Position numbers and translations under genes: made by a program
DNA from: a virus
IMG/VR virus record: IMGVR_UViG_3300032223_001267
Span: 1-23,764 of that record
Direction: 5' to 3' (one strand)
DNA: 23,764 nt
Part shown: positions 15,055 to 22,316 of the stretch, one piece after another
How positions within the stretch are numbered: the stretch's first letter is position 1
Layout of the letters: each line of letters starts with the position of its first letter
The notes under the pieces: generated by a model
What the model was told of the DNA's origin: nothing
The model's input: only the letters and a program-made list of their open reading frames with translations
The model's database searches: none

Positions 15055-15330
15055 ATGACACCCGGCATTCGCCTTCTCGTCGAAGTCCTCCTCACCCGCG
15101 ATATGGCGGAGCTTCGGACAATTCGCGAAGGCGCATTTACGCTGGCGACAAATAAAGGACAGGGCACGCTTCTTTCCTCAAGCGTCAACGGGTCGTCATT
15201 TTCCTTTTCCCTCCCCGGCGCTGCAACGTTGACCCCGCTTCAGTTGAGTGCGATTGCTCAACTCGCCATCGATCACAAACTCGCTGGCTTTTGTCGGCCT
15301 ACGACTAAGACGACTGTCCGCTTCATCTAG
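15055..15330 (+). CDS. gpW-like head-tail joining protein (by position)
   Basis: A 91-aa protein between large terminase and portal, exactly where lambda gpW stands. It starts at MTPGIRLLVEVLLTRD. A helical N-terminus (LLVEVLLTRDMAELRTIREG) and a beta-turn-rich middle (TLLSSSVNGSSFSFSLPG) followed by a helix resemble gpW length and layout. A TTG 24 bases earlier is in frame. Motif evidence is weak, so position carries most of the call. Confidence 0.5.
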   Translation: MTPGIRLLVEVLLTRDMAELRTIREGAFTLATNKGQGTLLSSSVNGSSFSFSLPGAATLTPLQLSAIAQLAIDHKLAGFCRPTTKTTVRFI

Positions 15331-15332
15331 CC

Positions 15333-16808
15333 ATGCTCTCAAAACTCATCAACGGCGTCTCGAAGTTGCTCAAACCGAAAAGCGAGTACACACGCCCGCA
15401 AGATCAGAGGCTCATTGAGGCCGGATGGTGGGCGCAGAAACCCTATTGGGTGACGCACGCGCGCCCGATGATTAAGGAGGTTACACCTTCCGAGCATCGT
15501 GTTTTGACGAGCGCGGCAAACCGAATTTATTGGAATTATGGCCCCGTGCAGGCGGGCATTGACGCGAAAGGCACCTATGCAGTGGGCCGCGCGTTTCGTC
15601 CTGTATTTGCGGGCAAGGACAAAGAATGGGGCAAGCAAGCGGAGGAGTGGCTCGATAACTGGCAAAATGTGGCGTTCATCGACGGCGTCGACTGGACAAC
15701 GGGGCTCTGGCGGATGTCGGTCGCCGTGGATCGCGACGGCGATCAGGGGTTGCTTTTGACTGAAACGAAAGCGGGCTACCCGCAGCTTCAGTCAATCCCT
15801 TGGCACGCTATCGGGCCGCGTAAGGCTTCCGAGTTTATCGAGGACGGCCCTTACAAAGGACTCCGGCAACACCTCGGAGTGGCGATCAATTCGCAGGGTC
15901 GTCCCGTCGGCTACCACATCGTGGGCGCGACCGAGGAGCAGGATCAATGGGTGTCAGCCACTAGTTTGATGTTGGTGCGGGATCACCCTAACGTGGACTT
16001 TTACCGTGGGCTATCGTCCCTCACAACCGGGATTATGGACCTCCGCGCCGCGTTTGAAATCGGGCGCAACATCAAGCAGGCCGCGCAGCTCGCCTCGACT
16101 CTCGGGCTGATCGTCCATAACGAAATGGGGATGGCGGATCCGCTCGACCAGGCTTTCGCTTACCCTGATGTCCCGCCTCCGGGTCAGTCTGGGCTTCGCG
16201 TTGAAGAGCGGATGGGCGGCACGATTCAGTATTTCCGCGCGGGCGCTCAGGAGAAACTTGAACAGCTTAAAAATGAAATCCCTACAGAAGCAACTGACCG
16301 TCTTGTTGAGCGTCTCATTCGTCAATCTCTCCTCGGTGCTGGACTTCCAGTGGAGTGGTTCTGGGAGAATAACAATGGGGGCGCAGATGTTCGTGCTACG
16401 GTAGAAAAGGTAAACCGTATCGTGAAAGATCGTCAGGACGTGCTCCGTATGAACGGAAGGCGCGCCATTGGCTACGTGGTATCGAAAGCCATCAAGCTCG
16501 GGCAGCTCCCGCCGTACAAGGGCAACGATCCGGGCGGGTTCCTAAAATGGAGCTTTACGACGCCTCCCATTCTCACAGTAGATTCGGGTCGCGTGTCAGC
16601 GGCTCAACTCGACGCCTACCGCGCTGGGATGGTGAACATGACGGAGATCGCAGCCGAGGGCGGGAAGACTCTGGATCAGCATTTGGATGAACGCGAGGCC
16701 GAGATGATCAACATCCGTGAACGGTGCGCGCGCTCGGGGCTTCCATTCTCTGACTTTGTGCTTCAAACACCCAACGGCAACGTGGCGCAACCAATTCCCG
16801 CAAAATGA
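15333..16808 (+). CDS. Portal protein (lambda GpB family)
   Basis: The 491-aa protein starts three bases after the previous stop. Features include KSEYTRPQDQRLIEAG at the start, then WRMSVAVDRDGDQGLLLTET near 127, and VEWFWENNNGGADVRATVEKV near 345. These patterns fit the lambda portal family, which forms the dodecameric gate at one capsid vertex through which DNA enters and leaves. Order terminase-gpW-portal-S49 protease agrees with lambda. The stop overlaps the protease start by ATGA. Confidence 0.88.
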   Translation: MLSKLINGVSKLLKPKSEYTRPQDQRLIEAGWWAQKPYWVTHARPMIKEVTPSEHRVLTSAANRIYWNYGPVQAGIDAKGTYAVGRAFRPVFAGKDKEWGKQAEEWLDNWQNVAFIDGVDWTTGLWRMSVAVDRDGDQGLLLTETKAGYPQLQSIPWHAIGPRKASEFIEDGPYKGLRQHLGVAINSQGRPVGYHIVGATEEQDQWVSATSLMLVRDHPNVDFYRGLSSLTTGIMDLRAAFEIGRNIKQAAQLASTLGLIVHNEMGMADPLDQAFAYPDVPPPGQSGLRVEERMGGTIQYFRAGAQEKLEQLKNEIPTEATDRLVERLIRQSLLGAGLPVEWFWENNNGGADVRATVEKVNRIVKDRQDVLRMNGRRAIGYVVSKAIKLGQLPPYKGNDPGGFLKWSFTTPPILTVDSGRVSAAQLDAYRAGMVNMTEIAAEGGKTLDQHLDEREAEMINIRERCARSGLPFSDFVLQTPNGNVAQPIPAK

Positions 16809-17632
16809 AACACAAACGCTTTTCCCACATAATCGAGGCCGTTTACCACCGCCCGTGGTTTATCACGCCGGGCGGCTACCGTGCAGTGCGGCAGGTGGTC
16901 GATGCGCGTCTAGCTCGGGCCGAGATGCCTGACCTTAGCGAATACGAAGGATGTGAACGCGAGGAGATGACCATCGACGCGAACGGCATCGCGCACATTC
17001 ACGTTGAAGGGACCATGGCACGCGGCATTTCTGCCCTTGAGGCTATTTGCGGAGGTTTTGACTACGAATGGCTAGAGGCCGACCTTCAAGAAGTGCAGCG
17101 CGCGGGTGTCAAAGGCGTCTGGATTGAGTTTGACACTCCGGGCGGTGCGGTTGAAGGAAACTGTGAATGTGCAGATATATTGCAGGAGATTGCTAAACGC
17201 ACACCCATTGTGGCGTGGTCTGATGGCACCTGCGCGTCGGCTGGGTACAATCTTGCGGTGTCTTGCACAAAGCTTTATGGCTCGCAGTCCTCCACGTGGG
17301 GCAGCATTGGGACGATTATCCCGTGGTGCGATGAATCCGCCGCATGGCAAGAGCAAGGGATGAGCTGGGAGCCGATTACAAACGCTGAAGGCGTATTGAA
17401 GGGCGCGGGCATGGGTCCGTCACTCACGGCGGCGCAACGGGCTTCGCTTCAAGAATACGTTCAAGACGCTTTTGATCAATTCAAGGGCAACGTGCTACGC
17501 AATCGCAAAATCGCGGATGAAGCGATGCGTGGACAAGCGTTTTTTGCACCGCGCGCTCTCGCAAATAACCTCATCGACGGCATTTCCACAGAGCAGGCGG
17601 CCTATAATAAACTGCTTGCAATGGTGCGCTAA
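16805..17632 (+). CDS. S49 (SppA/gpC-type) capsid maturation protease
   Basis: The 275-aa protein has the S49 signature: HIHVEGTMARG near 66, VWIEFDTPGGAVEG (105-118), GTCASAGYNLAVSC with the nucleophile Ser145, and STWGSIGTIIP near 163. A lysine in EGVLKGAG (about 199) lies where the general-base lysine is expected, though not at the exact column. Lambda gpC homologues cleave themselves and scaffold during head maturation. It lacks the extra C-terminal scaffold part of lambda gpC; the coiled-coil protein downstream may fill that role. A strong terminator begins about 20 bases after the stop. Confidence 0.85.
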   Translation: MKHKRFSHIIEAVYHRPWFITPGGYRAVRQVVDARLARAEMPDLSEYEGCEREEMTIDANGIAHIHVEGTMARGISALEAICGGFDYEWLEADLQEVQRAGVKGVWIEFDTPGGAVEGNCECADILQEIAKRTPIVAWSDGTCASAGYNLAVSCTKLYGSQSSTWGSIGTIIPWCDESAAWQEQGMSWEPITNAEGVLKGAGMGPSLTAAQRASLQEYVQDAFDQFKGNVLRNRKIADEAMRGQAFFAPRALANNLIDGISTEQAAYNKLLAMVR

Positions 17633-17651
17633 ATAGGCTAGGCATTCAATC

Positions 17652-17689
17652 AGACCCTCGCTTGCTTTTTTTGCAGGCGGGGGTCTTTT
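17652..17689 (+). terminator. Intrinsic terminator with TTGCTTCACG element (composite element, copy 2)
   Basis: A 14-bp stem, AGACCCTCGCTTGC with GCAGGCGGGGGTCT (two G-T pairs), has a 7-T loop and is followed by TTTT. It resembles an intrinsic terminator placed between protease and coiled-coil genes, and may reduce transcription of the following genes or need antitermination. TTGCTTCACG follows one base after the stem (17688-17697), then 14 bases to the ATG at 17712, as in copy 1. Confidence 0.75.
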
Positions 17690-17711
17690 GCTTCACGCGG
17701 GGGCCATAGGT

Positions 17712-18110
17712 ATGGATACACCCGCAACCTTGGCCGACGCGCTCACGGCGCTGAATGCCGCTAATGTGCGCTCGACCGAACTCAATGCAGAGGTTGCGGC
17801 GCTGAATGAACTCCTCACGGAAGCAGGCCCCGCAGTTGCCGAGCGCAATCAGCTCCGCGCTGAACTCGACACGCTGAAAGCCAACAACGCCGACCTTTCC
17901 AAGCAACTGGCAGCGGTGGCCAGCGCAAGCAAAAGCGTGGACGACCAAGCCGCCGCCATTGTGGCAGCAGCGGGCCATGCTCCTCTGGATATTGCGCCCA
18001 ACCCGGACGCAGTCGCCAAGCCCCAGTCTTTGAGTGAAAAACTCGAAAATGTCAGTGACCCGATGGAACGCAGCCGCATCCGTGCTGAATTTCTCTCAAC
18101 CCTCAAATAA
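17712..18110 (+). CDS. Coiled-coil protein, candidate capsid scaffold
   Basis: A 132-aa protein starting at MDTPATLADAL; a TTG 24 bases upstream is in frame. Residues ~15-75 are a strong coiled coil (ELNAEVAALNELLTEAG, then RNQLRAELDTLKANNADLSK). The C-terminus (SDPMERSRIRAEF) is a charged helix. Lying between capsid protease and major capsid protein, it is likely an assembly scaffold or a head-associated protein. No specific family is recognised. Confidence 0.6.
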   Translation: MDTPATLADALTALNAANVRSTELNAEVAALNELLTEAGPAVAERNQLRAELDTLKANNADLSKQLAAVASASKSVDDQAAAIVAAAGHAPLDIAPNPDAVAKPQSLSEKLENVSDPMERSRIRAEFLSTLK

Positions 18111-18128
18111 CCAACCTTTTTTTAACTT

Positions 18129-19028
18129 ATGTCCAACTCCTTAGGTACTTTAAACAGCGCCCTGATTCTTCAGACGGCGCTTTCACTGGTCTTCACCAAA
18201 CGTCCTCTGCTCCAAGCAATTAGCAAGGATCTTGAACCCATGGGCGCAAAACAGGGGCAGACTGTTCTGACCCGTTTGAAGTCCATTCCCGCTGTCGTTA
18301 ACGACACCGAGGAACTTCCCAGCTTCAACACAACCGACGTGCCCGTCACGTTGTCCTACTCGAAGCGCGTGGGTGCGACGTTCACATCCGCGCAGCTCAA
18401 CAGTACGGCGCGTAATCTGATTGAGGAACTCGCTGAACCGATCGCCGTAGCGATGGCTACCAGCATCGTGGATTCAATCGGCGCGCTTTGGACCACGTCC
18501 AATTTCGCCAACGAAACCGTGGCTTCCGCTCCTTCGTACAACACGCTTGTCGAACTTCGTCAGCGGTTGATCGAGCGCGGTATTCACGGAGATCGTTATC
18601 TGAGCGTGAACGCTCCGACTTACGCGGCGCTTCTCGAAGATCCGTTGATCACCCGCCCTAACCGCTTTATGGCTGTCGGCACGGATATCATCCAGACCTC
18701 CGAAATCGCTGGCGTGGCTGGGTTCTCGAACATCTTCGAATATCCCGCGATCAACACCGCAAACCACATGACTGGTTTTGCTTGTACGCCCGAAGCGGTT
18801 GTCCTGGCTTCCCGCGCTCCGCAGGATCCGCGCGAAGCTTTCGGTGGCAACATTCCGTTTCCGGGCAACTTCGAAGTGCTCACGGATGTCGCCACTGGGT
18901 TCTCCGCCGCCGCTGTGGAATACATCAACCCACTGACGCTCGACGTCACGGTGTATTTGAAATGGATCTATGGCGTCGCCGTGGGCAACCCGCTCGCAGG
19001 TCAGCGTCTGGTCTATCAGGCCAACTAA
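18129..19028 (+). CDS. Major capsid protein
   Basis: The 299-aa protein starts at MSNSLGTLNSALILQTAL after a T-rich leader. Its size, the single-copy place after protease and coiled-coil genes, and the C-terminal sheet region (TGFSAAAVEYINPLTLDVTVYLKWIYGV) suit an HK97-fold coat protein. The N-terminal ~110 residues (VLTRLKSIPAVVNDTEELPSF, LSYSKRVGATFTSAQLN) resemble P22/coat-type N-arm and E-loop sequence. Its DNA has moderate GC. This is the most abundant virion protein expected. Family name within HK97 is uncertain. Confidence 0.8.
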   Translation: MSNSLGTLNSALILQTALSLVFTKRPLLQAISKDLEPMGAKQGQTVLTRLKSIPAVVNDTEELPSFNTTDVPVTLSYSKRVGATFTSAQLNSTARNLIEELAEPIAVAMATSIVDSIGALWTTSNFANETVASAPSYNTLVELRQRLIERGIHGDRYLSVNAPTYAALLEDPLITRPNRFMAVGTDIIQTSEIAGVAGFSNIFEYPAINTANHMTGFACTPEAVVLASRAPQDPREAFGGNIPFPGNFEVLTDVATGFSAAAVEYINPLTLDVTVYLKWIYGVAVGNPLAGQRLVYQAN

Positions 19029-19053
19029 TTAAGCACGCACGCTCAAGCCTATT

Positions 19054-19248
19054 ATGCGCATTCACTTAATCATCACCCGTAATGCGGTCGGCGCGATCAA
19101 AGTCGAGTACATTGGCGAAGATCGCGCCGCCGCTCTGGCGGTATACGAAACGTGCGGAACTGACGGCGACACGGTGGAGCTTTACTCGTACCCTGAATTG
19201 ACTAGACGCCGGAATGTTTTGGACACGCTTCGCAAAAAGAAAAAATGA
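19054..19248 (+). CDS. Small 64-aa protein, head region
   Basis: It starts at MRIHLIITRNAVGAIKVEY and ends with KKKK in an ATGA overlap with the next gene. Two strands and a helix (EDRAAALAVYETCG), then a strand (TVELYSYPEL) and a basic tail. It is probably a small head or joint-associated protein; no family recognised. Confidence 0.5.
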   Translation: MRIHLIITRNAVGAIKVEYIGEDRAAALAVYETCGTDGDTVELYSYPELTRRRNVLDTLRKKKK

Positions 19249-19547
19249 GCTTCTTTGCCCAGATGTCAGAGGCGTTTGACGCTACGACTGACGTCGTGGG
19301 CAGAGAGTTTATTTACAAGGGAACCACCTACACCGGGGTCGTTAATTTCCTCTCGACGAATGAGATTATCGACTTCGGTGGGTTTCAGAGTCATCTCAGC
19401 GCCACCGTTGCGGTCAACTGCGCGCACATGGCTCAACCCGCGAATGGTGAGAAAATCACCATCAACGGGGTTGAGCGTCGTATTGTGAACGTGACAAACA
19501 ACAACGGGGTGAGCTGGCACATTAGTCTGGAGGATATCAGCAGATGA
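19245..19547 (+). CDS. Head-tail joining protein (gpFII-like by size and position)
   Basis: A 100-aa protein starting at MSFFAQMSEAFDAT. It is beta-rich (FIYKGTTYTGVVNFL, GEKITINGVERRIVNVTNNNG), like the small sandwich of gpFII-type connectors that bind head to tail. It is preceded by the 64-aa gene and followed by a tail-terminator-like gene, with ATGA at both ends. Assignment relies on size, fold guess and order. Confidence 0.55.
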   Translation: MSFFAQMSEAFDATTDVVGREFIYKGTTYTGVVNFLSTNEIIDFGGFQSHLSATVAVNCAHMAQPANGEKITINGVERRIVNVTNNNGVSWHISLEDISR

Positions 19548-19924
19548 TTGATGGCATCCTCGCCCAGGCTATCGCGACTTCCATTAAAGCGGCATTTCCC
19601 AACGTTTATGTGGGTATCCCGCAGGATGATGGGCGGATCACGATGCCAGCGATCACCCTGCAATTGCGTTCTGATTTTGTCGTCGGATCACCTTTGGAAC
19701 GCGGCACGCTCACCGTGATGGTGTCATCTCAAGCTGACGACACAACGCCCGCCGATCACGCCCAATTTTGCTACAACGTCAGCGCGTTCATGCGGACGCT
19801 TTCCATCCAGTCTGATGTCGTAAAGCTCGACGGACTGGTAACAGCGAGCGCAGACGAACAGCACGCCGAACGGCATTGGCAAACTCCTCTGGTCTACACA
19901 ATCGGTTTTTCACCCAAAGCTTAA
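19544..19924 (+). CDS. Tail terminator-like protein (gpU-like)
   Basis: A 126-aa protein that starts in an ATGA overlap. The pattern IKAAFPNVYVGIP, then PAITLQLRSDF, GTLTVMVSSQADDTT and, at the end, HWQTPLVYTIGFSP is typical of small phage minor-tail/terminator proteins that cap the tail tube and control its length. Order after the connector agrees with lambda U. Confidence 0.6.
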   Translation: MIDGILAQAIATSIKAAFPNVYVGIPQDDGRITMPAITLQLRSDFVVGSPLERGTLTVMVSSQADDTTPADHAQFCYNVSAFMRTLSIQSDVVKLDGLVTASADEQHAERHWQTPLVYTIGFSPKA

Positions 19925-19930
19925 ATTCCC

Positions 19931-20227
19931 ATGCCTACTTTCGGAGCATCAACTTTAGGAGGGACCGCCCCAAGCGGCTACCTTCAAGAATCCACAAAAG
20001 ACGTGACCGTCGAACTCGCCACAATTCGCGATGCGACAGGCCCCGTAAAGGTCGCGTCCGTCAAGCCGCGTTCCATCACGACCATCGTCTGCAAAACCAA
20101 AGGTGATGCCGGATTTGTCGCAACCACCGGGCTCGGATCGTTCACGAGTGCCGTGACCTCCGCAAAGGTTTCGCAGACTAATGACGACTATTCAACCGCA
20201 GAAGCAACCCTCACCACCTACGCCTAA
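19931..20227 (+). CDS. Small virion protein, paralog A
   Basis: A 98-aa protein starting at MPTFGASTLGGTAP. It is beta-rich, with no Cys besides one. Its end, TSAKVSQTNDDYSTAEATLTT, resembles TSCKTTTKNDDWQGWEISGTS in the next protein, and KTKGDAG resembles RGKGDNP. So A and B appear to be tandem paralogs. By position between tail terminator and chaperones, a tail tube or tube-associated role is likely, though 98 aa is short for a tube protein. Confidence 0.55.
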   Translation: MPTFGASTLGGTAPSGYLQESTKDVTVELATIRDATGPVKVASVKPRSITTIVCKTKGDAGFVATTGLGSFTSAVTSAKVSQTNDDYSTAEATLTTYA

Positions 20228-20228
20228 C

Positions 20229-20537
20229 ATGAGTGTTTTCGGCATTACTTTAACCGCAGCAAGCGGATTCACGGAGTCGGTCGACGTCGAAAAGAAGGCT
20301 GAAGTGAAACAGCTTTTGACAAGCGAAGGTCACCATGGCGATGCGGTCGCGTATGATCACGTTTACACGTTCAGCGCGCGCGGCAAGGGGGACAACCCCT
20401 ACACGGCAGGCGCGGGCAATGCGGGTATCTCAGCGGTGGAAGGTGCCGCGTTCATTACGTCCTGCAAAACCACGACGAAAAACGACGATTGGCAGGGCTG
20501 GGAAATCAGCGGGACATCATACGTCCACGCGTCGTAG
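20229..20537 (+). CDS. Small virion protein, paralog B
   Basis: A 102-aa protein starting at MSVFGITLTAASGF, one base after the previous stop. It is beta-rich and shares C-terminal layout with the upstream protein (see A). Middle: VKQLLTSEGHHGDAVAYDHVYTFSARGKGD. Probably a tail protein. An in-frame ATG at 20181 lies inside gene A and is not the start. Confidence 0.55.
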   Translation: MSVFGITLTAASGFTESVDVEKKAEVKQLLTSEGHHGDAVAYDHVYTFSARGKGDNPYTAGAGNAGISAVEGAAFITSCKTTTKNDDWQGWEISGTSYVHAS

Positions 20538-20559
20538 CGGCTTTTGATTCCTCTAATAT

Positions 20560-20988
20560 ATGGAACAAGGAAAATCTTATTCATGGCTGGTCGACGATAA
20601 AGACCCGGCCAAAAGCGCCAACACTGACCTGGTGATGGCATGGCATACCATGGGGGGCAAGCTCGCCCCGAAACCGTTTGAAAAGGTCGAGGAAGACGGA
20701 AAGCCGCGCATAACATGGGTCGTGGAAGTTTCCACACCTGTCGATATCAACGGTGATGTGTTGGACTTCGCGACCTTCCGCAAACGGTGGGACGACCTTG
20801 AATGGTGCAAGGCAAACGAATGGCACCCCATCGCTATCATGCGAGCGTTTCGGGATAACTGCCGCGACGGCAAACGGTGGGCCAGAGAGCAGGCAACAGG
20901 AATCTGCAAAACCAAAGGCAACGCCCGCATCGTGATTTATCCGAATTCCCCCGAGTGGCTCAAAAAGGAATTTGCCCGCTTTATATGA
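20560..20988 (+). CDS. Hypothetical tail-region protein
   Basis: A 142-aa protein starting at MEQGKSYSWLVDDKDP. It is rich in Trp and charged residues (WHTMGGKL, RKRWDDLEWCKANEWHP) and has a mixed alpha/beta look. No family is recognised. It ends in an ATGA overlap with the G chaperone. Placement between virion genes suggests an assembly or virion role. Confidence 0.5.
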   Translation: MEQGKSYSWLVDDKDPAKSANTDLVMAWHTMGGKLAPKPFEKVEEDGKPRITWVVEVSTPVDINGDVLDFATFRKRWDDLEWCKANEWHPIAIMRAFRDNCRDGKRWAREQATGICKTKGNARIVIYPNSPEWLKKEFARFI

Positions 20989-21356
20989 GCCCTTTCCTAC
21001 TCGCTAACGAAAAAGTCGGCGGAATTGAAGTTCGCCCCTTCAGCCTGACGACTCAAAACGCCATCGACGCACTCTCCGATTGCAAATTCAACCGGGTTGA
21101 GCAGGCTGCTTCTCTTCTCTGGTGCCAGATGCGCGAGGTTGACGAAGTGAAAGCCGCGATCACGGCCGGCACTCTTGAGCAAAGCATCCGTGACCTCGCT
21201 GCACAGATGCCGCTTGCTTACCTTAAACCGATTGAAGCATGGGCCGAGCGGCAAAATGAGATGATCTTGTCGGGGCAGGTTGAAATCATTTCGAAAGATT
21301 TAAACTCAGACGAGCCGGGAAACTCGATGGGCCAGGGTGGTGCGAATCGTTCGTGA
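20985..21356 (+). CDS. Tail assembly chaperone G
   Basis: A 123-aa protein starting at MSPFLLANEKVGG. The helical sequence (FNRVEQAASLLWCQMREVDEVKAAI, AQMPLAYLKPIEAWAERQNEM) fits small tail chaperones. The protein ends just past a G GGA AAC heptamer (21317-21323) in the zero frame, beyond which the -1 frame is open into the T part. As in lambda gpG, it should help tape-measure folding and tube polymerisation, made in excess over the fusion. Confidence 0.75.
   Translation: MSPFLLANEKVGGIEVRPFSLTTQNAIDALSDCKFNRVEQAASLLWCQMREVDEVKAAITAGTLEQSIRDLAAQMPLAYLKPIEAWAERQNEMILSGQVEIISKDLNSDEPGNSMGQGGANRS
21317..21323 (+). other. -1 frameshift slippery heptamer GGGAAAC
   Basis: G GGA AAC is in the zero frame of the G gene (codons CCG GGA AAC), so both tRNAs can re-pair in the -1 frame as GGG AAA. 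The -1 frame is open from here through the T part to 21559. A stem-loop begins 5 nt later. Together these form a complete programmed frameshift signal. Confidence 0.82.
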
Positions 21357-21368
21357 TTACTCTGGCCC
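21329..21368 (+). other. Stimulatory stem-loop for the frameshift
   Basis: Perfect 7-bp arms GGGCCAG (21329-21335) and CTGGCCC (21362-21368) can extend by CTC/GAG with a 3-base bulge. A small inner hairpin, CGAA-TCG-TTCG (21343-21353), sits in the loop. The spacing to the slippery site is 5 nt, in the usual range. Confidence 0.7.
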
Positions 21369-21559
21369 GAGAAACCGGATGGACTGAGGATTTTATCATG
21401 CGCGCTCCATTGGCAAAACTGATGCGGTATTATCACGCTGCACTGTGGGCAAACGGAGCGTGGACGCGGAAGATTGCTTCGAAAGCCAAGGTGGCGGACG
21501 TTGAAACGATGCTTCAGAACTTCAAACCCATAGAGGAGGACGACGATGGGATTTATTGA
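21353..21559 (+). CDS. T part of the G-T tail chaperone (made by -1 frameshift)
   Basis: In isolation this frame starts with GTG overlapping the G stop, giving 68 aa, but the more likely product is a G-T fusion spanning 20985-21559 of about 191 aa (113 residues of G, then 78 in the -1 frame). The -1 frame upstream of the GTG (LDGPGWCESFVITLARETGW) reads as one continuous protein domain. FIMRAPLAKLMRYYHAALWANG is typical of this chaperone C-terminus. The fusion should contact the tape measure protein. The next gene overlaps its end by 14 bases. Confidence 0.75.
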   Translation: MITLARETGWTEDFIMRAPLAKLMRYYHAALWANGAWTRKIASKAKVADVETMLQNFKPIEEDDDGIY

Positions 21560-22316
21560 AGTTCAGACCAAAGGCCCTGCCGATTTCTACAAGTTCCTCG
21601 ACATGATTTACGCCTCGGGTAAACGGTCAATGAAAGAACAGGCGTTCACGCATTTCAAAGGCGTTGTGCGAAATATGCAGGCGTTGACCTACCCTATGGG
21701 CGGAAAAGAAGCGGGAAGCGCGTCAATCAAACGAAACGACAAAGGCGAATCCACAGGGACGGTTGATTTTGCTGGCGGGAAAAAAGCGGGACAGATTGCA
21801 ATTGCGGCGGGGGTGAACAATGCGTTTAGAACGCCAACGGAGGCAAAGCAGGTATTCAGCGGAGAAGCTTTGCGGCGATATTTCTCGAACCTTGCAAGCT
21901 ACAAAGACGAATCACCTGAGCAGGCTTTCGCGTGGTATCTCAGTATTCGAGACAAACGGATGCGCGTGAGAAAAATCAAACGCCCAGTGACGGCGGCGAA
22001 TAAAGCTTACGTCTACAAGCAGCTTTTAAAGCGGCAAGGTTACGTTTGTGCTGGCTGGAATGCAGCGGCGCAACGCTTTGGGCTTTCAACTCCAAAATGG
22101 ATTTCAGAATGGAGCACAAGCCGAGGCAACTGCAATGTGAAGGACGGTGGGGATTTCTACTACATCACCGCGCGTTGTAGCACGCAGCATCCAAATGCCA
22201 AACTGCTTCAAACCCGCGCGGATGTTGCTATGCAGATGCAGCGCAACAATATGAAGCGCATTTTGACCGACCTCCTAAAAAAGCAGGCTAAAAAACCCAA
22301 AGGCTTTATCTCCTAA
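21546..22316 (+). CDS. Minor tail or virion-assembly protein
   Basis: A 256-aa protein starting at MGFIEVQTKGPADFYKF, with GAGGAGG about 8 bases before ATG. Segments include SGKRSMKEQAFTHFKGVVRN near 30 and RQGYVCAGWNAAAQRFG near 165, patterns seen in phage tail-proximal proteins that precede or follow the tape measure gene. Three cysteines are in the C-terminal third. The C-terminus is basic (KKQAKKPKG). The stop/start with the tape measure is TAATG. Function is inferred from order. Confidence 0.55.
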   Translation: MGFIEVQTKGPADFYKFLDMIYASGKRSMKEQAFTHFKGVVRNMQALTYPMGGKEAGSASIKRNDKGESTGTVDFAGGKKAGQIAIAAGVNNAFRTPTEAKQVFSGEALRRYFSNLASYKDESPEQAFAWYLSIRDKRMRVRKIKRPVTAANKAYVYKQLLKRQGYVCAGWNAAAQRFGLSTPKWISEWSTSRGNCNVKDGGDFYYITARCSTQHPNAKLLQTRADVAMQMQRNNMKRILTDLLKKQAKKPKGFIS

